From Paenibacillus lautus NBRC 15380 (GTDB lineage: Bacteria; Bacillota; Bacilli; Paenibacillales; Paenibacillaceae), in NCBI RefSeq assembly GCF_004000945.1, contig NZ_BIMF01000001.1:186001-250000 (forward strand): 64,000 nucleotides of DNA, in the 5' to 3' direction. The translations under genes and the position numbers were made by a program. The notes under the pieces were generated by a model, which saw only the letters and a list, made by a program, of their open reading frames with translations, did not search any database and had not been told where the DNA came from. Shown piece by piece: positions 26,728 through 35,103 of this stretch (position 1 is the stretch's first letter; each line of letters opens with the position of its first letter).

Positions 26728-27735
26728 TCAATCGATATGCCCTGTCAACGCCGCTTCCTGGATATCATGGCCCCGGGCCCAATCCCTGAACGAGAAATCA
26801 AGCACGCTGCCTTGAGCAAGCGAAGTCATGACTCTTCCTTCTTCGAAGGAGTACGAAAAGGTATGCAGCGTTCCGAACAAATCGTCGTAATCCGTAAAAA
26901 ATAACGGGGACTTACGCTCCTTAAACAAACCGAAAGCCTCGGTTTGGGTTAACTGTCCAGCATCCAGGCTATCGATGTAACGTTTACGCCGAAGGGAATG
27001 CTCGATAGAAGGTCTGTTTTTGCCCGTCAACGCTTCATAATGGTTAACGCAGGCGATTGCCGCCTCCTCACCAGCACGGGTGATCACTTGATCCGGGCTT
27101 GCTTCCACAACGCCCGTGTTTCCCCGTGCATCCCCGATTGAGAAGTTATAACAAGCCGCATGGGGTATATGGCGCAGCATGTAAGACGCTTCTTCTACGG
27201 TAGCACATGATTCCAATATCATCCGAACGCTGATCCATGGCGACAGACCCGTCTGATATCCGTCAAAGCTAACAAAATGCAGCCCGGCAGCGAGCCCTTT
27301 TTCATTTACCCCGTCATGCCGGCCCAGCGCCTGCAAATTATAGCCTGCACTCGCTAAGCCTTGATCGGCTTGAGCCATCGTAAAATAACCATCGTAAAAC
27401 GCAGGCGTAAAATCATAATTTCTTACGTAATACGAAGGGGTAATCATCGCCGAACAGCCCATGGCCGCGATCTTCGGAACGTCGTATCCCCCTAGGAGAG
27501 CCGCCGCTTTGGGAATCGGCATTTCCAAGCCTTCCGCCAGTCCTTCAAGCTCCGATAGCAGCTGCGGGGCAAACTCGTTATAGATGCTTTTCAACTGTTC
27601 CGTGTCGATCTCCGGCTTGGTGGCCGCTTCAAAAGCTTTTAATATCGATTGATTTCGCAGGCGGCGGCCAAGCCTGAGCCCGTTATGATAGTTATCTTCT
27701 CTAAGCTGCAAAATGTTTACCGTATAATCCGGCAT
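26728..27735 (-). CDS. C45-family autoproteolytic acyltransferase/hydrolase (AAT-type Ntn hydrolase)
   Basis: A 335-residue Ntn-fold enzyme related to the penicillin-biosynthesis acyl-CoA:6-APA acyltransferase family and to bacterial amide hydrolases. The predicted nucleophile is Cys94 in AAMGCSAMIT, exposed after self-cleavage at Gly93-Cys94. Later family blocks include GVNEKGLAAGLHFV and FSIGDARGNTGVVEAS. The longer frame from 27765 is rejected because GGAGGGG sits seven bases before the ATG at 27735. It would cleave or transfer an acyl group on an amide; bacterial members act on diverse amides, including N-acyl homoserine lactone-like or peptide substrates. The substrate is not deducible here. 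Confidence 0.8.
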   Translation of the reverse strand: MPDYTVNILQLREDNYHNGLRLGRRLRNQSILKAFEAATKPEIDTEQLKSIYNEFAPQLLSELEGLAEGLEMPIPKAAALLGGYDVPKIAAMGCSAMITPSYYVRNYDFTPAFYDGYFTMAQADQGLASAGYNLQALGRHDGVNEKGLAAGLHFVSFDGYQTGLSPWISVRMILESCATVEEASYMLRHIPHAACYNFSIGDARGNTGVVEASPDQVITRAGEEAAIACVNHYEALTGKNRPSIEHSLRRKRYIDSLDAGQLTQTEAFGLFKERKSPLFFTDYDDLFGTLHTFSYSFEEGRVMTSLAQGSVLDFSFRDWARGHDIQEAALTGHID

Positions 27736-27817
27736 GTTAACCCCTCCACCCAGGCGGTTTTCCATTTGGGAATATATCCCTTACCCAATTATAGACGCAA
27801 TTCATCCATCCTCCAAT

Positions 27818-27859
27818 AAAAAAGCTCCAACCCGGCATGTTTCCATGCTTGGAAGGAGC
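27818..27859 (-). terminator. Terminator of the ArsR-SRPBCC operon
   Basis: Outer gctcc/ggagc (27824-27828 with 27855-27859) encloses an inner gcatg-tttc-catgc hairpin. It is followed on the minus strand by six T. Confidence 0.85.
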
Positions 27860-27865
27860 GGATTT

Positions 27866-28348
27866 TTATGCGCGGTGCCATTTTTCAAATACGTGAACGT
27901 ATTGCTCATATTTTTCGGACCAGGCATCTTTGCGCGATTCCAGTGTCCTGCCCTCCAGCAGTGCTTCAATGACGTCCAGACATACGTCCCAACCGGCAAT
28001 ATCCTTCGGTGTATGATCCGTAATGTTGGTTATCGTCTCGATCAGCACAAGACGACACCCTTCGGCCTCTGGATGCAGCTCAAAACGCACCCGGTCCTCT
28101 CCCCACGTGTATTCCAATACCGATAACTCCCGATAATCCGTAATTTCAAATTCTTCGAACGTTCCGTCCTGCATGTCAAATGTCATTCTACCGCCTTGGC
28201 GCAAATCTTCCACCTTAAGCTCCGAGAACCACTGCGTCAGCTTGTCGTTATCCGTCAGATAGGACCATACCTTCTCAACCGAATGCTTCAGACGGCGTTC
28301 AAATCGAACGGTCGTTCCAAACTCGTCTTGCTGCACAACAGCCAGCAT
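27866..28348 (-). CDS. SRPBCC (AHSA1-like) domain protein
   Basis: A 160-residue cytoplasmic protein of the START/Bet v1 (helix-grip) fold. Family signs are VRFERRLKHSVEKVWSYLTDNDKLTQWF at the N-terminus, followed by the beta-sheet regions GGRMTFDM and LEYTWGEDRVRFEL. Such proteins bind hydrophobic ligands or act as Hsp90-activator-like domains; most bacterial members have no known ligand. The ATG at 28348 lies nine bases after AAGGAG; an in-frame GTG nine bases earlier overlaps that site. It is transcribed behind an ArsR regulator, a very common pairing in Bacillota. Confidence 0.85.
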   Translation of the reverse strand: MLAVVQQDEFGTTVRFERRLKHSVEKVWSYLTDNDKLTQWFSELKVEDLRQGGRMTFDMQDGTFEEFEITDYRELSVLEYTWGEDRVRFELHPEAEGCRLVLIETITNITDHTPKDIAGWDVCLDVIEALLEGRTLESRKDAWSEKYEQYVHVFEKWHRA

Positions 28349-28414
28349 TTTTCCCACTCCTTAGAATTGTTTCACTCAAAAATGGATCTTCCAAATCAAA
28401 CTACAATACGATGC

Positions 28415-28732
28415 TTAAGGAGTTTCATCCTCATCCAGCAGCCTCTCCAGATCATCCAGCTTGTTCGTCCAGAACTGCCGGTAGGGCATCAGCCAGTCGT
28501 GGATCTCCTCCAGAGGCTTGGCATTCAGGCTGTACACATGCCTTTGTGCTTCTTTCCGCAGCGAGACCAGACCAGCCTCCCTCAAGATGCGTAAATGTTT
28601 GGACACGCCTGGTTGACTGAGCTGCATGAGATCTACCATCTCGCCCACCGTGCATTCTTTCACGCGCAGGTAGTCCAATATCGTCCTGCGGTTCGGTTCT
28701 GCCAATACTTCAAAAAGGTTATCATTCAACAT
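28415..28732 (-). CDS. ArsR-family transcriptional repressor
   Basis: A 105-residue winged-helix protein: LAEPNRRTILDYLRVKECTVGEMVDLMQLSQPGVSKHLRILREAGLV is the DNA-binding core. The metal-box cysteines of ArsR/SmtB metal sensors are missing from the recognition helix, so this belongs to the non-metal branch that travels with SRPBCC genes. No clear Shine-Dalgarno precedes the ATG, and the upstream 16-bp tandem repeats (28738-28776) almost touch the start. It probably represses its own operon. Confidence 0.85.
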   Translation of the reverse strand: MLNDNLFEVLAEPNRRTILDYLRVKECTVGEMVDLMQLSQPGVSKHLRILREAGLVSLRKEAQRHVYSLNAKPLEEIHDWLMPYRQFWTNKLDDLERLLDEDETP

Positions 28733-28737
28733 ATTTA

Positions 28738-28776
28738 TTATATTACTGTACAGTTATATTACTGTAAAGTTATATA
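28738..28776. repeat. Tandem 16-bp repeats, candidate ArsR operator
   Basis: Two adjacent 16-bp units (28738-28753 and 28754-28769) begin ttatattactgta and differ at one base. A third partial copy, ttatata, follows. The junction contains the palindrome actgtacagt. They begin 5 bases upstream of the arsR ATG, where they would overlap the promoter or the 5' end of the message. Confidence 0.5.
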
Positions 28777-28850
28777 CAAAGGCAGACGCGATCTTTGAAC
28801 AAACATAACGCCTTCCTTATAATGAATCTATGGATGGTTGAAGGAAAGGA

Positions 28851-29678
28851 ATGACGGAAATGACCGATATTATTTTTTTGCGTGACCCTGACCTGCCGTT
28901 TCTCGAAATCAAACGATGCGATACTTTAGACAATCTTTCTTATAAAAAGCATTTTCACGAAGAAATTTCCATTGGCCTCATTGAAAAGGGAGCCACCCGC
29001 ATATGGTCGGCTGGGAAACGGTACGAGGCTGCACAGGGGCAAATGGTTTATTTTCCGCCGCTGCTCCCTCACGCTTGCCATCCCGAGAATCCCGCCGACT
29101 GGAAGTATACGATGATCTTTATCCATCCCCGTTGGCTTGTGCAAATCCCTTCGGATCATGATTCCCATCAACCTCATATGCCCATCCTGCATCCGAAATA
29201 TCAAAACGAACGGTCCCGGCATCTGATCCATTCCTGCAGGACACTGCTTCAGCAAAATGCCACTCCCCTGGAAGTGGAGTCCATGCTTATGGCGTTAATG
29301 CGGGAGACGGGCCTCCTTCAAGAGGAAGCCGCACTGGCGTCAAGTGGCAGCGTTCATACATCCCCGGCTATTCTGCGAGTGAAGCAGTATTTGGACCACC
29401 ATTACAAAGATCGCATTACACTTGATATTCTGCAGGACATCTCCGGAATCAGCAAATTCCACCTGATCCGTTTGTTTGCGGAAACCTATCATCTTGCACC
29501 CCATGCCTATCAGAATTTATTGCGCATCAATTACGCGAAAGAGCAGCTGCTGCAAGGAAAAGCCATCGCCGATGTTGCTTCGGAGTCCGGGTTTTACGAT
29601 CAAAGCCATTTCACTAAAGCTTTTTCCGGCTGCGTTGGCACAACGCCTCTTCGGTATGCAAAAGCAGCGTCATCGTAA
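28851..29678 (+). CDS. AraC-family transcriptional regulator
   Basis: A 275-residue regulator with an N-terminal cupin (HFHEEISIGLIEKG, then PPLLPHACHPE, about residues 33-110) and an AraC-type DNA-binding domain (about 170-272) with ILQDISGISKFHLIRLFAETYHLAPHAYQ and IADVASESGFYDQSHFTKAFSGCVG. The ATG at 28851 follows GAAGGAAAGG; a second ATG nine bases on is also possible. It lies 84 bases upstream of the proline dehydrogenase in the same direction, but no evidence beyond position links them. AraC-cupin proteins of this type often regulate amino-acid exporters or sugar genes. Confidence 0.85.
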   Translation: MTEMTDIIFLRDPDLPFLEIKRCDTLDNLSYKKHFHEEISIGLIEKGATRIWSAGKRYEAAQGQMVYFPPLLPHACHPENPADWKYTMIFIHPRWLVQIPSDHDSHQPHMPILHPKYQNERSRHLIHSCRTLLQQNATPLEVESMLMALMRETGLLQEEAALASSGSVHTSPAILRVKQYLDHHYKDRITLDILQDISGISKFHLIRLFAETYHLAPHAYQNLLRINYAKEQLLQGKAIADVASESGFYDQSHFTKAFSGCVGTTPLRYAKAASS

Positions 29679-29762
29679 ACAAACCGCAATTTTATACAAG
29701 ACCGCCTCGCTTAAACGTTGATAGAATCACGGAAGATCAAAATTATGCGAGGTGTTTTAAAC

Positions 29763-30728
29763 ATGAACGATTCATTATCGGCACTGGCTTTTGCCGATGC
29801 TTTAAAGTCTGTCGCACGTAATATCCAACTCAAACAATATGTCCAGCAATCCGCCGAATTGTATCCCATACTGCTGCGTGCAGCTGAGCGTTTTGTCACA
29901 GGCGACGTGCTGGAACAAGGTTTGTTATGCCGAGATTTATTAAATACAAAAGGTTACCGGACTTCGCTGGAATATATCGGGGAGAACACGCTGACCGAAG
30001 CGGAATGTACACGGGCTTTCCTGGAATTCTCCCGGTTAATTGAGGCCTGTTCGAATGACAGGCCGGGAACCCGAGTTTCACTCGATCTTTCCCATATCGG
30101 ATTATCGGTAGACGAGGATTTGGCATACCGGCATCTTCATGGGCTGGCTGGCGAAGCCGAGAAAGCTGGTTTGGAGCTGGTCATCAGCATGGAGGAATCC
30201 GCCAAAACGGATGCCATCCTTGCACTTCACAGAAAAATATCGGTCCGATTCACGAATGTCGGCATCACGCTGCAAGCCCAGCTTCCCCGGACCCTGGAAG
30301 ATCTCGAAAGGATTCTTACCTACCGCTCCGGCACGATCCGCATCGTAAAAGGCGCCTATCAAGAACAAGAGGGGTACTATATTCCCCGTTCCGAGGCCCT
30401 GACTTCAAGGTATATTCAACTGGTCGATTTATGCATTCAAGCAGGCAGGCAAGTATCGTTCGCCACCCATGATGAAACGATCCTGCGGCATATCACAAGC
30501 AACGAAACGTATCGCGGATCGGCTGTCGAGATTGAAATGCTGTACGGCATACGTCCGGACCTGTCCAGACAATTAAAAGATGACGGCTTTCCTACTCGAA
30601 TTTATCTGACTTATGGTGAAGAATGGTTCCTTTACTTATGCCACCGCATCGCCGAGTACCCGCCGAATATATATGATGCAGTGAACCGGTCGATCCTAGG
30701 CGGCACCGACACAATTAACCAATATTGA
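29763..30728 (+). CDS. Proline dehydrogenase (PutB/FadM-type, monofunctional)
   Basis: A 321-residue FAD enzyme that oxidises L-proline to pyrroline-5-carboxylate, feeding electrons to the membrane quinones. The (beta-alpha)8 barrel motifs are present: VSLDLSHIGLSVDEDLA, RIVKGAYQE, SFATHDETILRHI, VEIEMLYGIRPDL, and the proline-site signature RIAEYPPNI at about residues 300-308. The usual double-Arg motif is altered (HRIAEYP). The ATG at 29763 follows GAGGTG; the longer frame from 29718 is not supported. No pyrroline-5-carboxylate dehydrogenase is nearby. It is a somewhat divergent member, so another FAD-amine oxidase role is possible. Confidence 0.8.
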   Translation: MNDSLSALAFADALKSVARNIQLKQYVQQSAELYPILLRAAERFVTGDVLEQGLLCRDLLNTKGYRTSLEYIGENTLTEAECTRAFLEFSRLIEACSNDRPGTRVSLDLSHIGLSVDEDLAYRHLHGLAGEAEKAGLELVISMEESAKTDAILALHRKISVRFTNVGITLQAQLPRTLEDLERILTYRSGTIRIVKGAYQEQEGYYIPRSEALTSRYIQLVDLCIQAGRQVSFATHDETILRHITSNETYRGSAVEIEMLYGIRPDLSRQLKDDGFPTRIYLTYGEEWFLYLCHRIAEYPPNIYDAVNRSILGGTDTINQY

Positions 30729-30740
30729 TCAACATCAGTT

Positions 30741-30780
30741 AGGGAAGAGACGGCGAACACTCGCTGTTTCTTCCCTTATT
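30741..30780 (+). terminator. Probable terminator after proline dehydrogenase
   Basis: Arms agggaagagac and gtttcttccct (30741-30751 with 30766-30776, one G-T pair) form an 11-bp stem followed by tattt. Confidence 0.6.
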
Positions 30781-30903
30781 TATGATCAGGTACTAAAAAA
30801 TATTTTCGGATTGCCGATGTTATAGTTGAAACTTTATTCCATGCCAATGCGTCATATTGTAGAGGAAAATAATAACAAAGCTAAATTCCAGGAGGTTGAG
30901 TGT

Positions 30904-33900
30904 GTGAAAAGAATATGGACTGCCTTGCTAGCAGCTATACTGTTAATCCCCATGACATTCCAATCGCAGGCACAGGCGGCAGTGAACATCAGCGTCTTGA
31001 TTGACGGCGTCAAGCTGTATACGCCTCAAGCACCTGTCATGATTCAAGGACGGGTCATGCTTCCGATGAGATCCATTTTCGAAGCCTTGGATGCATCGGT
31101 CAAATGGAATCAAAAAACGAAAACCGTCACAGCGACCAAGGATGGCACAACCGTCATTCTAAAAATCAACTCCAAGACGGCCACCATCAATAACAAGACG
31201 GTAGCGCTGGATGTTCCGGCGAAAAACTTAAAAGGCAATACCATGGTGCCGGTACGCTTCGTAAGTGAAGCCCTCGGCCAAAAAATCGGCTGGAATTCCA
31301 AAACGAAAACGGTCACCGTCAAAACAACGAACAATTCAGGCGGCGGCGGAAATAATACCGGCATCGTACCGGTGAATTATGTGACTCTTCGGGACATCGG
31401 CAATGCCGGAGACGGCCGCGATCTGCATGTCAGCTTCTCCAAATCGTCGACCGAATCTTTAATTTCACATTACCGCGTGCTGATTGTGAAGCAGTCCAAA
31501 ACGTTAAACCAGACAGAGGCACAGCGCGTGTCCTCCGCAGCTTACACAACGGTGTACCCGTCCGGCTCGGATCCAACTCTGACCCTCACGTCGGGCTCAA
31601 GAGATGTTGATAATGACCCTATCCGCGATAACCAGGCTTATAAAGCCTACGTATTGGCAGTCAGCAAAACAGGCGGCACATATGCCCTTTCCTCGGCTTC
31701 GCCGTCGTTGACGCTGACCAACACCAATTCGGTGAACGGAGCAACCAACGTGAAAGCGAGCGATGTGAGCGACTACGGCGATGGCCGTGATCTTCAGGTC
31801 AGCTTCACGCGTGCCCAGAACGAGAGCAATGTGAACAACTATCGCGTGTTTGCGGTGAAAACGAAGGATGCAGCTAACTTCAACTTGGCAGCAGCTAAGT
31901 CTGTGGCTAGCCAGAATTATACGACGGTGAGCAAAACCAGTACGACGAATACAACGCTGTCTACGACGCTGAGTTCTTCCGCTCGTGATACTTCAGGCGA
32001 GCTCATCCGCAGCGGAGTCGCTTACACCGTGTTTGTCCAGTCTGTCAGCAGCAATGAGAGCGTGCTTGCAAGCAACCTGTCGTCAGGTTCGTCTTCCATC
32101 ACGCTCAACACGGGAACAGCAACGGTTCCATCCATTACGCAGGTGACGGACATCAGCGATTACGGTGATGGCCGCGATCTTCGCGTAAGCTTTAACAAGG
32201 TTTCCAACGAATCCAACATTCACTCTTATCGTGTCTTTGTCGTAAAGGACAGTAATTATAGCAGCTTCAATTTAAGCAAAGCCTATACGGCCTCCAACTA
32301 CAACTACTATACTCATGTCAACAAAACCGGCAATAACATCAACAACTTGACGCTGTCATCAAGTGCTAAAGATGTAGATGGAGCAACGATTCGTAGCGGC
32401 GTGTACTATCGCGTATTCGTCATGGCCGTGGATAACAATAACTCCAATAACAACGTGCTGTCCGCTCCATCGAGTTCCATCATCTTGAGTTCCAGCACCA
32501 ATCTGGGCGCAGTCACCAATCTGTCCGTCACTGACGTGAACAACTACAATGATGGGCGCGACTTGCAGGTGTCATTCACCCAGCAGTCTGATCGTTCTAA
32601 CATCAGCCATTACCAGGTATTCGTTGTAAAATCAACTGATAGTTATTTTGATCTGTACAGAGCCAATAACTTAAACAACAGCTATTATTACACTCAAATC
32701 AATAAGAACAACAGCAGCAACATAACGCAAGTCCTGAATTCCAACAGCCGTGATATCGATGGAGAACTGATTCGCAATGGCATCAGCTATCGCGTATATG
32801 TCCTGTCCGTAGGATATTCGGGTAACAATGCATTATCCAGTTACTCATCGATTACGCTTGGAAACAACAATCAGGGCAATGTAAACCCTGTTTCCACGCC
32901 AACCTTGTCCATTATCGGCAATAATGGTAACGGAAGTGACCTGAGAGTCTCCTTCAATCCAGCAAATGGTGAAAACTTCATCGACCATTACCGGATTCTC
33001 GTTGTGAAGTCATCCAAGAGCCTGAGCGTGTCCCAAGCTTATGAGAACAAGAATTACACCACTGTTTACAAAACCGGCGGAACCATCACTCGGGATTTGG
33101 CCAACACGCCCAAGGATTCTGATGGGGATCTCATTCAAAGAGGTTCAAGCTACCGGGTGTATGTCTTGTCGGTAGGCTACTCGAATTACGGCAGAGCACT
33201 TTCATCGGTTTCTAATGCGGTTACGATTCAAGGCGTGACGGAGGTTGGGAAAGCTACGAACGTTACGGCAACGGATGTGGGCAATGAAGGCAACGGAAGC
33301 GATCTGAAAGTAACTTTCTCCCCTGCCAGCGGAGAGAACAATATCGATCACTATCGTATTTATGTAATCAAATCATCCAAGAGTCTGTCATTATCCCAAG
33401 CGCAATCAAACAGTTATCACACTAAAGTGTCTAAAGCGAACGCCTATTCTCAAGTTCTAGACGCTAAAGCTAGAGACACAGATGGTGAATTCATTCGGAA
33501 TGATCAAGGCTATCACGTGTATGTCTTATCGGTAAGCAACAATTCCTCCAGATACAGTGATGCCCTATCCGCTCCATCAGACGAAATCAAGCTACAAGGA
33601 GTAAGTCAAGTAGACGCAGCAATTAATGTTCGAGTGATTGATGATGGTGATCGAGGAACCGCTAGTGACCTGAAAGTTTCCTTCACTAAATCTGCTAACG
33701 AACAAAACATTAGTGAATACCGAATAATAGTTGTAAATGAATCCGATTTGAGCAAATTCAATCTGGATGTTGCTAATGGACTCCCAGCAGAAAGCTACCT
33801 TACCGTCTTTCCTGGTGCTAACTATAATGACAATCTCATAGACGGTACCCTAGATGCATTCGGAAAACAAATTGTTAATCAACAAACATACCGTGTATTT

Positions 33901-34737
33901 GTTTTATCTGTTAGCAACAATAAGAATATTAAGAACACGCTCTCGAAAGCTTCCAATTCCGTACCATTGGAAAACAAAACAGCGCTGGAGATTCCCTCCA
34001 CTGTGAAAGCAGAAATTGTAAGCGGAAATGGTAATGCCAGTGATGTTGCTGTCAAGTTCACGGGAACAACTACAGGGATTAATGAATATCGAATTATAGT
34101 TGTTCCTTCAGATAAAACCTTGGAATTAAAAGGAGCTGAAGGAATAAAGGATAGCAATCTATACACTGTAGTTGACGCTAAAGCAGGCGAAATAGTGCAA
34201 AAATTAACCAACTCAAAAGACGTGAACAATATTGCCATATCTGAGGGTAAGGAATATAAAGTTTACATTCTAGTCGTTGCGGATGGAAAAACGCAAAAAT
34301 CTAACGCCTTATCTACACCATCCGAGAATTTCACCATCCCGGCCCCATTCCAAGCTTCGGCCGTTAAAGCCAGTTTGAATAAAGACGGGAAGCTTCAAGT
34401 GGAATTCACGAAAGCGATCAACGAGGCAAGCATGGATAGTTATCGGCTGTTGTTTGTGGCAAAAACAGATATCAAAGATTTCAATCTTCAAAAAGCAACA
34501 ACAGCCGTTGCCAAAGAAGAAACAAATGTTGCAATAAAACCAAGTGGCGTTAATATCTCAACACTAATCGATATCCCAACAGTAGATGCTTTAAACCAAC
34601 CTATTAAGATGGATACAGAGTACGCCGTCTATGTTTTTTCAAAGCTAAAAGATCAAATAAATGTGCAGACAGCTACACTGCTCTCTAAGCCATCTACAAC
34701 CTTTAAATTATCGACTCCTGCTACAACAACGCCTTAA
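30904..34737 (+). CDS. Large secreted stalk-domain protein with nine divergent repeats
   Basis: A 1277-residue secreted protein. The GTG at 30904 follows GGAGG by eight bases and begins a signal peptide (basic start, LLAAILLIPM, cleavage after QAQA near residue 25). Residues about 30-145 form a copper-amine-oxidase-type stalk domain, with two repeats recognisable as GRVMLPMRSIFEALDASVKWN and NTMVPVRFVSEALGQKIGWN. Then follow nine repeats of about 120-130 residues with DGRDLxVSF, YRVFVVK and a late DxDGExIRxGxxYRVYVLSV. They resemble fibronectin-III-like beta sandwiches. No enzyme domain, SLH repeat or sortase motif is seen, so attachment to the wall, if any, is unexplained. Probably an adhesin or matrix protein. 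Confidence 0.8.
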   Translation: MKRIWTALLAAILLIPMTFQSQAQAAVNISVLIDGVKLYTPQAPVMIQGRVMLPMRSIFEALDASVKWNQKTKTVTATKDGTTVILKINSKTATINNKTVALDVPAKNLKGNTMVPVRFVSEALGQKIGWNSKTKTVTVKTTNNSGGGGNNTGIVPVNYVTLRDIGNAGDGRDLHVSFSKSSTESLISHYRVLIVKQSKTLNQTEAQRVSSAAYTTVYPSGSDPTLTLTSGSRDVDNDPIRDNQAYKAYVLAVSKTGGTYALSSASPSLTLTNTNSVNGATNVKASDVSDYGDGRDLQVSFTRAQNESNVNNYRVFAVKTKDAANFNLAAAKSVASQNYTTVSKTSTTNTTLSTTLSSSARDTSGELIRSGVAYTVFVQSVSSNESVLASNLSSGSSSITLNTGTATVPSITQVTDISDYGDGRDLRVSFNKVSNESNIHSYRVFVVKDSNYSSFNLSKAYTASNYNYYTHVNKTGNNINNLTLSSSAKDVDGATIRSGVYYRVFVMAVDNNNSNNNVLSAPSSSIILSSSTNLGAVTNLSVTDVNNYNDGRDLQVSFTQQSDRSNISHYQVFVVKSTDSYFDLYRANNLNNSYYYTQINKNNSSNITQVLNSNSRDIDGELIRNGISYRVYVLSVGYSGNNALSSYSSITLGNNNQGNVNPVSTPTLSIIGNNGNGSDLRVSFNPANGENFIDHYRILVVKSSKSLSVSQAYENKNYTTVYKTGGTITRDLANTPKDSDGDLIQRGSSYRVYVLSVGYSNYGRALSSVSNAVTIQGVTEVGKATNVTATDVGNEGNGSDLKVTFSPASGENNIDHYRIYVIKSSKSLSLSQAQSNSYHTKVSKANAYSQVLDAKARDTDGEFIRNDQGYHVYVLSVSNNSSRYSDALSAPSDEIKLQGVSQVDAAINVRVIDDGDRGTASDLKVSFTKSANEQNISEYRIIVVNESDLSKFNLDVANGLPAESYLTVFPGANYNDNLIDGTLDAFGKQIVNQQTYRVFVLSVSNNKNIKNTLSKASNSVPLENKTALEIPSTVKAEIVSGNGNASDVAVKFTGTTTGINEYRIIVVPSDKTLELKGAEGIKDSNLYTVVDAKAGEIVQKLTNSKDVNNIAISEGKEYKVYILVVADGKTQKSNALSTPSENFTIPAPFQASAVKASLNKDGKLQVEFTKAINEASMDSYRLLFVAKTDIKDFNLQKATTAVAKEETNVAIKPSGVNISTLIDIPTVDALNQPIKMDTEYAVYVFSKLKDQINVQTATLLSKPSTTFKLSTPATTTP
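31372..34728 (+). repeat. Nine-copy protein repeat array
   Basis: Units start at about 31372, 31733, 32128, 32500, 32885, 33232, 33600, 33985 and 34345. Copies 1-4 carry the GDGRDL or NDGRDL motif; copies 5-6 carry GNGSDL; copies 7-8 read TASDL and NASDV; copy 9 has lost it (DGKLQV). The DNA also becomes more AT-rich toward the 3' end. Confidence 0.75.
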
Positions 34738-34787
34738 ATTAGTGATCTATATTTAAGAAGTTTCCAATCAAACTACTAGTCTCAATA

Positions 34788-34834
34788 AAAGCTGTTCCTC
34801 CGGTCAAATTTGACCATGAGGAACAGCTTTTTTT
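34788..34834 (+). terminator. Strong intrinsic terminator after the repeat protein
   Basis: Arms aaagctgttcctc and gaggaacagcttt (34788-34800 with 34818-34830) enclose a second perfect hairpin ggtcaaa/tttgacc. A run of seven T follows. Confidence 0.92.
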
Positions 34835-34953
34835 CCCCCTTCTTCCACTAAGCTCCATTCTGGAACTACCTGTATCTTATAACTAATTTCCACATGATTT
34901 TAGGATGAATTATCCGGGTACTTCTATATGGAAAAATATGATAATTTATAAAT

Positions 34954-34969
34954 TAGAAAGCGCTTTCAA
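34954..34969. promoter_or_regulatory. cre site (CcpA) upstream of the GH5 endoglucanase
   Basis: The perfect palindrome gaaagcgctttc (34956-34967) sits in a cre-like context tagaaagcgctttcaa, 137 bases upstream of the endoglucanase start and next to an AT-rich stretch that could hold the promoter. It fits catabolite repression of a secreted cellulase. Confidence 0.7.
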
Positions 34970-34986
34970 TAAACGTTTGGAGGTGA

Positions 34987-35013
34987 ATGTCTACCCTTAA
35001 AATCCGCTCATGA
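34987..35013 (+). other. Possible 8-codon upstream ORF in the endoglucanase leader
   Basis: ATG at 34987 preceded by GGAGGTG opens an 8-codon frame (MSTLKIRS) ending at TGA 35013, about 90 bases before the endoglucanase start. The binding-site spacing (3 bases) is short. It may be translated as a leader or may be chance. Confidence 0.25.
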
Positions 35014-35103
35014 CAGCTAGAACCTCAACAACCGATAGATACCTCACAAGGAGTCACGCTAGTTAAACCATCACTTTATAATTTCATGACAAAGGAGATG
35101 CTA

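Noticed and set aside
31372..34728. Repeat array considered as a CRISPR or a DNA-level satellite
   Set aside because: The period is about 360-390 bases, the copies diverge at the DNA level, and the reading frame is continuous; it is a protein repeat.
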